From: Burkholderiales bacterium | Lineage (GTDB): Bacteria > Pseudomonadota > Gammaproteobacteria > Burkholderiales > Usitatibacteraceae | Reading direction: 5' to 3' | Assembly (NCBI GenBank): GCA_025936275.1 | Contig: JAICTR010000004.1 | Coordinates: forward strand, 1 to 20,629 | DNA: 20,629 bases | Shown: in pieces, positions 6,806-14,712 of the stretch | How positions within the stretch are numbered: position 1 is the stretch's first letter | Layout of the letters: the number at the start of each line of letters is the position of its first letter | Position numbers and translations under genes: made by a program | The notes under the pieces: model-generated | What the model was told of the DNA's origin: nothing | The model's database searches: none | What the model saw: the letters and a program-made list of their open reading frames with translations, nothing else

Positions 6806-7498
6806 ATGAACGACATGACCCGTCCCGACACGCTCGATCCGCCGTACCTGTATCCGGGATACGGCAGCACGCTGCTGCGCGCGCCGCGCGAGCCGCTGCT
6901 GCAGATTCCCGCGGGAACGCTCGACGTTCCCGGTCCCAGCGTGCCCCGAGGCTTCGCGCGCGACGGCGAAAACGACCTCACGCGCCACGGCAAGTCGGCA
7001 CCCCTCGGCGAGAAGATGATCCTCACCGGACGCCTCCTCGACGCGGACGGGCGCCCGGTGCGCCGCTCGCTGGTGGAGATCTGGCAGGCGAACGCGTCGG
7101 GACGCTATGCGCATCCGGGCGACCGGCACGATGCGCCGCTCGATCCGAACTTCAGCGGCATCGGCCGCACCTTCACCGACGACGAAGGCCGCTATCGCTT
7201 CGTCACCGTGAAGCCCGGCGCCTATCCGTGGAAGAACCACGCGTTCGCGTGGCGCCCGCAGCACATCCACTTCTCGCTGCTCGGCAACGCGCCGGTGCAG
7301 CGGCTCATCACGCAGATGTATTTCCCGGGCGACCCGCTGCTCGCCATCGACCCGGTCTACAACAGCGTGCCGGACGAGGCGGCGCGCACGCGCATGGTCG
7401 CCGCGCTCGCGCTCGAAAGCGGCATCGAGGGCATCGCCATGGGCTACACGTTCGACATCGTGCTGGGCGGCGCGCGCGCCACGCCCCTGGGGATCTGA
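6806..7498 (+). CDS. pcaH: Protocatechuate 3,4-dioxygenase, beta subunit
   Basis: PcaH carries the non-haem Fe(III) centre of protocatechuate 3,4-dioxygenase, which opens the ring between the two hydroxyls to give 3-carboxy-cis,cis-muconate. The 230 residues have the usual beta-subunit layout. The four iron ligands are visible as Tyr101 (GRYAHP), Tyr140 (PGAYPW), His153 and His155 (QHIHFS). Their spacing of 39, 13 and 2 residues equals that of Tyr408, Tyr447, His460 and His462 in the Pseudomonas putida enzyme. Other landmarks are GPSVPRGF, VEIWQANASGRY and TQMYFPGDPL. The start follows a GGAG 8 nt upstream. The alpha subunit gene begins one base after the stop, as usual for this pair. Confidence 0.97.
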   Translation: MNDMTRPDTLDPPYLYPGYGSTLLRAPREPLLQIPAGTLDVPGPSVPRGFARDGENDLTRHGKSAPLGEKMILTGRLLDADGRPVRRSLVEIWQANASGRYAHPGDRHDAPLDPNFSGIGRTFTDDEGRYRFVTVKPGAYPWKNHAFAWRPQHIHFSLLGNAPVQRLITQMYFPGDPLLAIDPVYNSVPDEAARTRMVAALALESGIEGIAMGYTFDIVLGGARATPLGI

Positions 7499-7499
7499 C

Positions 7500-8024
7500 A
7501 TGGCGCAAGGACGCACCCCCTCGCAGACGATCGGCCCCTTCTTCCACGAGGCGCTGCGCTGGAAGGACGGCGGCCGCGTGACGTTCGCCGAAGCCGGACA
7601 AGCGATCGTGCTCGCCGGCCGCGTGCTCGACGGCGCCGGCGCACCCGTCACCGACGCGATGGTCGAGACGTGGCAGCTCTCGCCGCTCGGGCGAACGCCC
7701 GCCGCCGCCTCCGGCGATGCGAAGCCCCACGGGTTCGGGCGCGTGGAGACCGGGCCCGACGGCCGCTTCCGCATCGAGACCGCGATGCCCGGGGGCGAGC
7801 TTCCCTGCATCGACGTGGCGTTCTTCGCGCGCGGGCTGTTGAAGCCCCTGCGCACGCGCGTGTACCTCGCACCGCTCGAGAAGGTGCGCGCGGATCCGGT
7901 GCTGAAAGCGCTCTCGGCCTCGGAGCGCGTGAAGACGCTCGTCGCCGAGCCCACCGCGGCCGGCGAATACCGCTGGGACGTGCGCCTGCAGGGCGAGGGC
8001 GAGACCGTCTTCTTCGCGGCCTGA
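7500..8024 (+). CDS. pcaG: Protocatechuate 3,4-dioxygenase, alpha subunit
   Basis: PcaG is the partner of PcaH in the alpha-beta protomers of the dioxygenase and contributes to substrate entry and fold stability. The 174 residues are a little short of the roughly 190-200 usual for alpha subunits. The family opening TPSQTIGPFFHEAL is present (6-19), followed by the beta-sandwich strands IVLAGRVLDGAGAPV and MVETWQLSP, and PHGFGRVETGPDGRFRIET (76-94). The iron-binding Tyr and His residues of the beta subunit are absent, as expected. The ATG begins one base after the pcaH stop, so the two are surely co-translated. pcaB follows after 7 nt. Confidence 0.95.
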   Translation: MAQGRTPSQTIGPFFHEALRWKDGGRVTFAEAGQAIVLAGRVLDGAGAPVTDAMVETWQLSPLGRTPAAASGDAKPHGFGRVETGPDGRFRIETAMPGGELPCIDVAFFARGLLKPLRTRVYLAPLEKVRADPVLKALSASERVKTLVAEPTAAGEYRWDVRLQGEGETVFFAA

Positions 8025-8031
8025 GCGCGCG

Positions 8032-9189
8032 ATGGCCGCGAGCCTCGCCGCCCGCGCCCTCGGACGCGCTTCGTTCCAGGAGGCGTTCGCGGCGCGCGCA
8101 TTCATCCACGCGATGCTCGAATTCGAGGCGGCGCTCGCCGCCGCGCAGGCCGCGGAATCGGTGATTCCCGAAGCACACGCGAAGGCGATCCGCACCGCCT
8201 GCGATTCGGTCGCGATCGACGAGGCGGCGCTCGTCGCCGAAGGGCGGCGCAACGCGAGCCTCGCCGTGCCGCTGGTGAAGCGCCTGCGCGAGCACCTCGC
8301 CCGCTCCTCGCCCGATGCGGCGAAGAGCCTGCATCTCGGTGCCACGAGCCAGGACGTGCTCGATACCGCGACGGCGCTGTGCCTCAAGCCCTGCCTCGAG
8401 GAAGCCGATCGCACGCTCGAGGCGACGGTGCGTGCAATCGCACGGCACGCCCACGAGCATCGCGCGACGCCGATGCTCGGCCGCACGCTGCTGCAGCCGG
8501 CGCTGCCGATGAGCGCGGGGCTCAAGCTCGCGCGCTGGGCGGCGGCGCTGGCCGCCGATCGCGAGCGGCTCGCCGAGGGCGAGGCCGCGGGGCTCGCGCT
8601 GCAGCTGGGCGGGCCGATCGGCACGCTCCAAAGCATGCAGGGCAAGGGACCGGCGGTGCGCCATCGCATGGCGCTCGCGCTCGGCCTCGCCGACGCGCCC
8701 GAATGGCAATCGCATCGCAACGCCTGGATCGACCTCCTCGATCGCGCGGCGCTCGTCGCGCTCACCGCGGGCAAGATCGCGCGCGACGTGGCGCTGCTCT
8801 CGCAGGCCGAGGTGGGCGAGATGCGCGAGGCGCCGCCGCGCGAGGGCGTGGGCGGATCGAGCGCCATGCCGCACAAGCACAATCCCGTCGCGTGCGCGCA
8901 GGCGCTGGCGGCGGCCGTTCGCCTGCCCGGACTGCTCGCGGCGCTGCACGCGGCCGCCCTGGGCGAGCACGAGCGCGCGCTCGGCGGCTGGCAGGCGGAG
9001 CTCGCGATCGTCCCGGAAATCGCCGCATGCCTCGGAAGCGCGCTCGACTTCCTCGACACGATCGGCGCCTCGCTGGTGGTCGACGCGGGGCGCATGGCGC
9101 AGAACCTGGCGCGCCACGGCGAGCGCGGCGCGATCGACACGCAGGCGGTCGACGAGATCCTCGCCGGCCTCGCCCCCTACCTCGGCTGA
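8032..9189 (+). CDS. pcaB: 3-carboxy-cis,cis-muconate cycloisomerase
   Basis: PcaB turns 3-carboxy-cis,cis-muconate into gamma-carboxymuconolactone and belongs to the fumarase/aspartase superfamily. The 385-residue chain has the superfamily regions in order: HLGATSQDVLDTA near residues 102-114, GRTLLQPALP near 149-158, and the signature GGSSAMPHKHNP at 274-285. The protein is somewhat shorter than the roughly 450 residues common in pseudomonads because the C-terminal domain is brief, ending soon after DEILAGLAPYLG; shorter forms are also common in beta-proteobacteria. The ATG at 8032 is preceded by a poor Shine-Dalgarno sequence and lies 7 nt after pcaG, so translational coupling is likely. 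The position directly after pcaHG and before pcaC and pcaD separates it from argininosuccinate or adenylosuccinate lyases. Confidence 0.94.
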   Translation: MAASLAARALGRASFQEAFAARAFIHAMLEFEAALAAAQAAESVIPEAHAKAIRTACDSVAIDEAALVAEGRRNASLAVPLVKRLREHLARSSPDAAKSLHLGATSQDVLDTATALCLKPCLEEADRTLEATVRAIARHAHEHRATPMLGRTLLQPALPMSAGLKLARWAAALAADRERLAEGEAAGLALQLGGPIGTLQSMQGKGPAVRHRMALALGLADAPEWQSHRNAWIDLLDRAALVALTAGKIARDVALLSQAEVGEMREAPPREGVGGSSAMPHKHNPVACAQALAAAVRLPGLLAALHAAALGEHERALGGWQAELAIVPEIAACLGSALDFLDTIGASLVVDAGRMAQNLARHGERGAIDTQAVDEILAGLAPYLG

Positions 9190-9205
9190 CCACAAGGAGA
9201 AGCAC

Positions 9206-9652
9206 ATGGGCAAGTCCTACGAGCGCGGCCTCGCCACGCGGCGCAAGGTCCTGGGCGACGAATGGGTCGATCGCGCGCTCGCGAGCGCGACGCCGTTCAA
9301 CGCCGACTTCCAGAAGATGATCACGACCTATTGCTGGGACGGCATCTGGAACCGCGAGGGGTTGGCGCACCGCACGCGCCGCATGCTGGTGCTGGCGATG
9401 ACCGCGGCGCTCGGACGCTGGGAGGAATACCGCCTGCACGTGCGCGCCGCGCTCGCCTCGGGCGACCTCGACCAGGACGACCTCAAGGAAGTGCTGATGC
9501 AAACCGCGATCTACTGCGGCGTGCCGGCGGCGAACACCGGCTTCAAGGAAGCGCGCGAGGTGATCGCGGAGCTCGCCGCGGACGGGAAGCCCGCGAAGGC
9601 GGCGAAGCCGGCGAAAGGTGCCGGCAAGCGAGGCAAGGCGAAGCGCCGATGA
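9206..9652 (+). CDS. pcaC: 4-carboxymuconolactone decarboxylase with a basic C-terminal tail
   Basis: PcaC decarboxylates gamma-carboxymuconolactone to 3-oxoadipate enol-lactone. The 148 residues match the small CMD family: YERGLATRRKVLGDEWVDR at the start, DFQKMITTYCWDGIW, LAHRTRRMLVLAMTAALGR, and the signature QTAIYCGVPAANTGFK near residues 98-113. A strong AAGGAG lies 7 nt before the ATG. The core ends at about residue 125. The last 23 residues are a low-complexity Lys/Ala/Pro run with many positive charges, absent from typical PcaC proteins of about 130 residues. The tail could bind nucleic acid or a partner, or be neutral. The stop overlaps the pcaD start by four bases. Confidence 0.94.
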   Translation: MGKSYERGLATRRKVLGDEWVDRALASATPFNADFQKMITTYCWDGIWNREGLAHRTRRMLVLAMTAALGRWEEYRLHVRAALASGDLDQDDLKEVLMQTAIYCGVPAANTGFKEAREVIAELAADGKPAKAAKPAKGAGKRGKAKRR

Positions 9653-10425
9653 GCGCGGTGGACTTGCACTGCGAGGACACGGGCGGACCGGGCGAGCCGG
9701 TGCTCCTCGCCCATGCGATCGGCTGCGACCGGCGCATGTGGGAATCGATCGTCCCGCTGCTCGCGCGGCGCCATCGCGTGATCGCGGCCGATGCGCGCGG
9801 GCATGGCGCGAGTCCCCTTCCCGCCCGGCCCTGGTCGCTCGCGGACATGGCCGACGATGCGGTGCGCCTCCTCGACCGCCTGGGGATCGCGCGCGCACAC
9901 TGGGTCGGCCTCTCGATGGGCGGCATGGTGGGCCAGGCGTTCGCGCTCGCCCACGGCGACCGGCTGGGGCATCTGGTCATCGCCAATTCCACGAGCCGCT
10001 ACGGGCCCGACGGCCGCGCCAACTGGGACAACCGCATCCGCCTCGTCGAGGAGGGCGGGCTCGCGGCGATCCGCGACATGGTGGCGGCGCGCTACTTCTC
10101 CGCGCAGTTCATCGAGGCGCACGGCGATGTCGTCGCGCGGACCATGGCGCGCTTCATGGAGACGCCGGCCGCGGGCTACCTCGGCTGCTGCGAGGCGATT
10201 CGCGAGCTCGATTACCTCGACCACCTGGCGCGCATCGGCGCGCCCACGCTGGTCATCGCCGGCGAGCTCGACCTCGGCACGCCGGTCGCGATGTCGCAGG
10301 CGATCGCCGATCGCGTGCCGCGCGCGAAGCTCGCGGTGATCGCCGGCGCCTCGCATCTTTCCGCGGTGGAGAAGCCGGCGGAGTTCGCCACGCTGGTGCT
10401 CGATTTCCTCGCTGCTCGCGGCTGA
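9649..10425 (+). CDS. pcaD: 3-oxoadipate enol-lactonase (alpha/beta hydrolase)
   Basis: PcaD hydrolyses 3-oxoadipate enol-lactone to 3-oxoadipate, the last step of the branch encoded here. The 258-residue chain has a complete catalytic triad by position: Ser89 in GLSMGG (87-92), Asp208 in GELDLGTP and His236 in GASHLS. The oxyanion-loop region HAIGCDRRMW (22-31) and DARGHGASP (48-56) are typical. The ATG at 9649 overlaps the pcaC stop, which decides the start against upstream in-frame codons. It is the last gene of the + strand operon. No pcaI, pcaJ or pcaF follows, so conversion of 3-oxoadipate to succinyl-CoA and acetyl-CoA must be encoded elsewhere. The intact triad contrasts with the hydrolase at 3688-4542. 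Confidence 0.94.
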   Translation: MSAVDLHCEDTGGPGEPVLLAHAIGCDRRMWESIVPLLARRHRVIAADARGHGASPLPARPWSLADMADDAVRLLDRLGIARAHWVGLSMGGMVGQAFALAHGDRLGHLVIANSTSRYGPDGRANWDNRIRLVEEGGLAAIRDMVAARYFSAQFIEAHGDVVARTMARFMETPAAGYLGCCEAIRELDYLDHLARIGAPTLVIAGELDLGTPVAMSQAIADRVPRAKLAVIAGASHLSAVEKPAEFATLVLDFLAARG

Positions 10426-10436
10426 AGCCCGGCAGG

Positions 10437-11351
10437 TCACGCGAGGATGATCGCGGCGGTCCCGCCCACGCCGAGCACCGCGGCGAGCGCCACGCCGGGC
10501 GTGAGCGACTCGCGACGGCGCAGCAGGATGAAGCCGAGGAAGAGCGTCACGAACACTTCCATCGAGCTGATGAGCGCCACGCGCGACATCGGGCTCAGGT
10601 TCAGCGCGGCGAAATAGAAGATCTGCCCGATCGAGCTCATGACGCCGGCCGCGATGAGCCACGGATTGGGCCGCGCGAAGGTCGCGCGCACGGCGCGTGC
10701 GTAATCGGCGCGGAAGGCCGCCGTGGCGAGGAAGATCGTCGCGCCCGTGAGCGATCCCACGCACGCGCCGAGCATCGCATCGTGCGCGTCCGCGAGCCCC
10801 ATCTTGCGCAGCAGGTAGCCGCCCGCATAGCCGAGCGCGGAGATGGGGCCATACACATAGCCCGCGTTGAAGAGCGCGCGCAGCCGCGAGCCGCCATCGG
10901 CCGCTTGCGCGCCGCGCCCCGCTGCCACGAGCACGGCGAAGCTCGCCGCGATGCACGCGAGCCCGATCGCGGTGCCGCGGGTGAGCGATTCGCCCAGCAC
11001 CGCGATGCCGAGGATCACGGCGAAGAAGGGATTCAGGCGCTTCATCGTGGATGCGCGCATCGCGCCGAGGCGCTCGACGGAAGCGTAGAAGAACACGCGG
11101 CCGATGTAGCCGGTGAAGACGCCGGCGCCCGCGAACCACGCGCTCGCGCGCCACGTGAGCGGCTCGAAGCCGCGCACGAGGCCCGCGGTGATCCAGCCCG
11201 CCCCCGAGATGCCGGCGGTGAGGAGCAGCGAGACGAAGGCGCCGTTGTCCTGCTGCCCGGGGCGCGCGCCGCGGGCGATGAGCACGTTCGCCGCCGCGAA
11301 GCAGCTCGTCGAGGCGAGCGCCCAGGCGTCGCCGATCGAGGCGGCCGTCAC
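10437..11351 (-). CDS. EamA/DMT-family membrane transporter
   Basis: The 304-residue protein is hydrophobic throughout and shows the two-repeat, ten-helix layout of EamA (drug/metabolite transporter) proteins. The first repeat spans roughly residues 8-130, with GYIGRVFFYASVERLGAMRAS and ILGIAVLGESLTRG at its end. The second spans roughly 155-300, with GQIFYFAALNLSPMSRVALISSMEVFVTLFLG. Family members export or import small metabolites such as amino acids across the inner membrane. I chose the GTG at 11351 because it overlaps the upstream gene's TGA (GTGA), the same junction as the next pair; an in-frame ATG at 11369 would overlap more. The substrate is unknown. The gene ends 11 nt from the convergent pcaD stop. 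Confidence 0.85.
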   Translation of the reverse strand: MTAASIGDAWALASTSCFAAANVLIARGARPGQQDNGAFVSLLLTAGISGAGWITAGLVRGFEPLTWRASAWFAGAGVFTGYIGRVFFYASVERLGAMRASTMKRLNPFFAVILGIAVLGESLTRGTAIGLACIAASFAVLVAAGRGAQAADGGSRLRALFNAGYVYGPISALGYAGGYLLRKMGLADAHDAMLGACVGSLTGATIFLATAAFRADYARAVRATFARPNPWLIAAGVMSSIGQIFYFAALNLSPMSRVALISSMEVFVTLFLGFILLRRRESLTPGVALAAVLGVGGTAAIILA

Positions 11352-11827
11352 AGCACGCCGGGGACCCACCGCTTCACGCGGCGGCGATATTCGCGATACG
11401 CATCGCCGAAGAGCGCCTCGAGCCGCGCCTCATCCTCGCGCACGCGGCGGTCGAACCACACGAGATGGAAAGCGAGCACCGCGGCGGCGACCCACGAGCC
11501 GAGCGCCAGCGCCACGCCGGCGAAGTAGATGAGGTGGCCCGAGTACATGGGATTCCGGTTCCAGCGATAGGGACCGCCGGTGACGAGGCGCTCGGGCGGC
11601 ACCGAGATCCCCGGCCCGCCGCCGCCCAGGCGCGTACGGTACACGCCGACCCACTTGTACTGGAGATAGCCCCAGGCGAGGAGCGGCAGCGCCCACCAGT
11701 GGATCGGCGGCGGGCCGCGATGGATCAGCGCCTCGGCCGCGTAGAGCACGATCGGCCAGACGATGAAAGTGCGGTTGGAGGTGCTCTTGAACCAGCGGCG
11801 GATGGATCGCCCGCTACCGTTGCTCAC
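11348..11827 (-). CDS. Isoprenylcysteine carboxyl methyltransferase / phospholipid methyltransferase-like membrane protein
   Basis: This 159-residue frame opens with GTG at 11827, which overlaps the stop of the MFS gene as GTGA. The sequence contains several hydrophobic helices (FIVWPIVLYAAEAL, WWALPLLAWGYLQY, IYFAGVALALGSWVAAAVLAF). It also has the motif GGPYRWNRNPMYSGHLIY, close to the GPYRxxRHPxY hallmark of ICMT/PEMT-type integral membrane methyltransferases that use S-adenosylmethionine. The usual His in RHP is Asn here. After it come WFDRRVREDEARLEALFGDAYREYRRRVKRWVP, matching the conserved C-terminal EExxLxxxFGxxYxxYxxxVxRxxP pattern. Bacterial members methylate varied membrane-associated or small substrates, and the substrate here is unknown. 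Placement between two transporters suggests a shared operon rather than a shared reaction. Confidence 0.82.
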   Translation of the reverse strand: MSNGSGRSIRRWFKSTSNRTFIVWPIVLYAAEALIHRGPPPIHWWALPLLAWGYLQYKWVGVYRTRLGGGGPGISVPPERLVTGGPYRWNRNPMYSGHLIYFAGVALALGSWVAAAVLAFHLVWFDRRVREDEARLEALFGDAYREYRRRVKRWVPGVL

Positions 11828-13086
11828 TCGGGCTTCTTCGGCTCCATCGGCATGGCGATGATGAAGAGGTTCGCCACGACGATGGTGAAGGCGAGGAACC
11901 AGAAGGTCGCCGTGAGGCCCCAGCGGTCGGCGATGATGCCGCCCAGGAGAGGGGCGACGGAGGAGCCGAGCGACTGCGCGCCGAAGAGGATGCCGATGCT
12001 CGTGCCGCCCATGTTCTTGGGCGTGGTCTCCAGGAGCCAGGCCTGCAGCACCGGGCGGATCGCATAGAGGAAGAATCCCAGCACCGCGATGAAGCCGATG
12101 AACGCCGGCGACTTGCCCGCGAACGCCATGAAGAGCAGCACCACGGCGGTCATCGCCATGCTGGTGATCATGATGTTGCGCCGGCCCATGCGGTCCGAAA
12201 GGTGGCCGGCGACCGGCGACGCGGCGAAGCCCGCGGCCTGCAGCGCGAACATGCCGGCGCCGACGTAGAACGGCGAGTAGTGCATCTCGTAGGCGAGGTA
12301 CACCGGCAGGAACGTGAGGAGCGCGTTCTGCGTCATCGAGCGGAAAGCCGAGCTCGCGGTGAGCACGAGCAGGCCCCGATTGCGGAACAGCACCGGGACG
12401 CCGCGGAAATAATCGGCGAGGGACTGGCGCGGCTCGTCCTCGCGCTTCGGCTGCGCCTTCGCGTTGCCCGAGAGCGTGAGCGAGCCGAGGAAGACCAGCA
12501 GCAGCACCGACATCAGCATGCCGGGGATCACGTTGATCACGACGACCTTGCGCCAGGCGTGCTCGACCGAGTGCGCCGTGAACCACGTGAGCAGCGCCCC
12601 GATCGCGATCGGCGCGAACGCGTCGCCCACGTTGCCGCCCATGCCGTGCAGCGAGAGCACGAGGCCCTTCCTCTGCGGATAGAGGCGCGCCAGGGTCGGG
12701 ATCGCGGTCGGATGCCAGAGGCTGTTGCCGAAGCCCACCAGCATCACGCACGCAAGCAGCATCACGTAGCCGTGGCTGAAGCCCATGAGGAGGTACGGGA
12801 ATCCCACCCAGAAGAGCGAGAGCGCCATCAGCAGGCCCTTGCGGCCCACGGTGTCCACGATGATGCCGCCCGGCACGTTGGCGATCGCGCCCGCCACGTA
12901 CTGGCAGGTCATGATGAGGCCGATCTGGCTGTAGCTGAGCCCCAGCTCCTTGCCGATGATCGGCAGCAGGAGATAGAAGGTCGAGGGATACCAGTGCGTG
13001 AGGCCGTGGCCCATCATGATGAGCCACACCTCGCGGAAGGACTTGCCGGGCGCCTTGCCGGATGCGGGAAGGGCGGTTGCGCTCAT
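11824..13086 (-). CDS. Major facilitator superfamily transporter (Fsr-like)
   Basis: The 420-residue protein has twelve likely membrane segments and the MFS loop motif between helices 2 and 3 (GGIIVDTVGRKG, about residues 74-85), repeated in the second half as GHLSDRMGRRN. The stretch FGNSLWHPTAIPTLARLYP followed by SLHGMGGNVGDAFAP resembles the fosmidomycin-resistance branch of MFS exporters. The substrate cannot be told from sequence: an aromatic acid or a toxic intermediate would fit the context. The ATG lies 19 nt after the preceding binding-protein stop with a GGAGA ribosome site, so it is probably in the same operon. The stop overlaps the next GTG. Confidence 0.9.
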   Translation of the reverse strand: MSATALPASGKAPGKSFREVWLIMMGHGLTHWYPSTFYLLLPIIGKELGLSYSQIGLIMTCQYVAGAIANVPGGIIVDTVGRKGLLMALSLFWVGFPYLLMGFSHGYVMLLACVMLVGFGNSLWHPTAIPTLARLYPQRKGLVLSLHGMGGNVGDAFAPIAIGALLTWFTAHSVEHAWRKVVVINVIPGMLMSVLLLVFLGSLTLSGNAKAQPKREDEPRQSLADYFRGVPVLFRNRGLLVLTASSAFRSMTQNALLTFLPVYLAYEMHYSPFYVGAGMFALQAAGFAASPVAGHLSDRMGRRNIMITSMAMTAVVLLFMAFAGKSPAFIGFIAVLGFFLYAIRPVLQAWLLETTPKNMGGTSIGILFGAQSLGSSVAPLLGGIIADRWGLTATFWFLAFTIVVANLFIIAMPMEPKKPE

Positions 13087-13105
13087 GGTCTCCGGTCGCG
13101 CCGCG

Positions 13106-14146
13106 CTACTTCCCGGCGCGGCGCACGATGATCTCGTCGAAGAGCTTCCCCCACTTGCGCGCCTCGTCCAGCGACTCGATGGGGTCCGTCTGGACGATCT
13201 TCACGCCCTGCATCGGCGAGGCGACGGTGGTGTTGGTCGGAACGTAGTCGATGCTGGTCATCGCCTTCTGTCCGTCCGGCCCCAGCAGGTACTCGTAGAA
13301 GAGCAGCGCCGCGGCCGGATGCGGCGCGTGCACCGTGACACCCACCGCATTGGACCGCGCGATCGCCGGCGGGATCACGAACCAGTCTATCGGCGCACCC
13401 TTGCGCTTGGCTTGCTCGGGCATGTAGTTGTAGACGGTGAGCGCGAGCGGCACCTCGCCCGATACGACGAGATTGTCGAGCAGCGTGTGGCCCTTGCGCA
13501 CCGAGATGCCGTTCTTCTCCACCAGCTCGCGGAAGAACGCGAGGCCCTGCTTCTCGCCGCCCATCTGGTGGACGACGGTCGCGAACCAGTCCTCGTCCTT
13601 CGCCTCGATGCCGAGCTTGCCCTTCCATTTCGGATCGAGCAGGTCCTGCCAGGTCTTCGGCAGGTCCGCCTTCTTCACCGCGTTCGTGTTGTACGCCTGG
13701 ACCCAGACCGAGAGGATGGTCGCCGCCCACTTGCGGTGCGCCGGAACGGAGCCCTCGAGCAGGTCCTTCTGCACGGGAGAAGCCACCGGCGCGAGGATCT
13801 TCTCGCGCGCGAGCGCCTCCATCTCCGGCGAGCCGAAGTGCACCGCGTCCACGTCGTAGCGGCCGGCGCGCGTCTCCTGCACCGTGCGCTGCAGCACCTT
13901 GTCGGTGCCGGCGCGCCACACGTTCACCTTGATGCCGTACTTCTCCTCGAAGGGCTTGATGACCGCCGGCAGGTCCTTCTCGGCGATCGTCGTGTAGAGC
14001 GTGAGCGTGCCCTCCTGCTTCGCGGCGGCGACGATCTTCTCCATGCGATCGGCGCCCCGGTATTCGTAGAGGCTCGCCTGCGCGGCCGCCGCGAGCGGCA
14101 CGCAGGTCGCGGCGAGGACGGCGAGGATGCGGCGGATGCCGGTCAT
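13106..14146 (-). CDS. Periplasmic solute-binding protein (AfuA/COG1840 type), paralogue 1
   Basis: The 346-residue protein begins with a Sec-type signal peptide (MTGIRRILAVLAATCVPLAAA, cleavage near residue 22). It then shows the Fe(III)-type/AfuA binding-protein layout: GTLTLYTTIAEKDLPAVIKP, FEEKYGIKVNVWRAGTDKVLQR, GSPEMEALAREK, YNTNAVKK, TWQDLLDPKWKGKLGIE and FFRELVEKNGISVRKGHTLL. Despite the family name, members bind organic anions as well as iron, so the ligand is open. It shares these landmarks with the two proteins at 14713-15768 and 15778-16875. The ATG sits 4 nt after the cupin stop, with a GGAGTGAG ribosome site overlapping that stop. No permease or ATPase gene is in the window. Confidence 0.9.
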   Translation of the reverse strand: MTGIRRILAVLAATCVPLAAAAQASLYEYRGADRMEKIVAAAKQEGTLTLYTTIAEKDLPAVIKPFEEKYGIKVNVWRAGTDKVLQRTVQETRAGRYDVDAVHFGSPEMEALAREKILAPVASPVQKDLLEGSVPAHRKWAATILSVWVQAYNTNAVKKADLPKTWQDLLDPKWKGKLGIEAKDEDWFATVVHQMGGEKQGLAFFRELVEKNGISVRKGHTLLDNLVVSGEVPLALTVYNYMPEQAKRKGAPIDWFVIPPAIARSNAVGVTVHAPHPAAALLFYEYLLGPDGQKAMTSIDYVPTNTTVASPMQGVKIVQTDPIESLDEARKWGKLFDEIIVRRAGK

Positions 14147-14150
14147 GCGC

Positions 14151-14705
14151 TCACTCCGGATGGTTGAGGTTTTCCTCGAAATGCCGCGGCACGAAGCCCT
14201 GGCCTTCGGGCGTGGCCTCGGTCGGCCGCGGGATCACCGATTTCTGGAAGAGCAGGTTCATGAACATCACCATCGGCTTCGGCTTCAGCACCAGCGCGCG
14301 CGCCGGCTTCACCGGGTCGGCATTGAAATGCTGGTGCACGCAGTTCATGTGCACGATGGCGACGTCGCCGGCATTCCAGTCGTAGCGGATGCCGTCGTGC
14401 ACCTCGTAGCCCTTGCCGTCGAGGATGTAGAAGGCGGCCTCGTTCACGTGGCCGTGCTTCTGCGTGCGCCCGCCCGGCCCGTACTCCTCGAGGTGCACGT
14501 GCAGCACCTGCGTGAGGCCGTCGACGGGCTCGATGAAGTGCTTGCTGAAGGATTGCGGCCCGTCGTTGAAGAGCAGGTCCTTGCCGCGGATCACGCGCGG
14601 CATGGAGCGCAGGCGAGTGAGCTCGTCCTTGAGGCTGTACTGGCCCTGGATGCCGCGGACGAAGACGCGGTCCTTCTTGCTGCTGTAGTGCGATTCCTTG
14701 CCCAT
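14151..14705 (-). CDS. Single-domain cupin protein
   Basis: The 184-residue protein has one complete cupin barrel. Cupin motif 1 reads GGRTQKHGHVNEAAFYILDG (about residues 78-97) with the HxHx3E metal ligands intact. Motif 2 is AGDVAIVHMNCVHQHFNAD, with the third His in the HQHFN block. A short N-terminal part (RVIRGKDLLFND) precedes the barrel, and a Pro-rich tail follows. Metal-binding cupins include ring-cleaving dioxygenases, decarboxylases and isomerases, and I cannot pick one. It lies between two binding-protein genes, 8 nt downstream of one and 4 nt upstream of the other, so it is made with them. A very close paralogue is truncated at the right edge of the window (20327-20629). Confidence 0.88.
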   Translation of the reverse strand: MGKESHYSSKKDRVFVRGIQGQYSLKDELTRLRSMPRVIRGKDLLFNDGPQSFSKHFIEPVDGLTQVLHVHLEEYGPGGRTQKHGHVNEAAFYILDGKGYEVHDGIRYDWNAGDVAIVHMNCVHQHFNADPVKPARALVLKPKPMVMFMNLLFQKSVIPRPTEATPEGQGFVPRHFEENLNHPE

Positions 14706-14712
14706 GCCCCGC

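Noticed and set aside
13106..14146. Firm assignment of the binding proteins as iron(III) transporters
   Set aside because: Family naming suggests iron, but I cannot confirm iron ligands, no fbpBC-type genes are present, and the surroundings favour organic-acid ligands.
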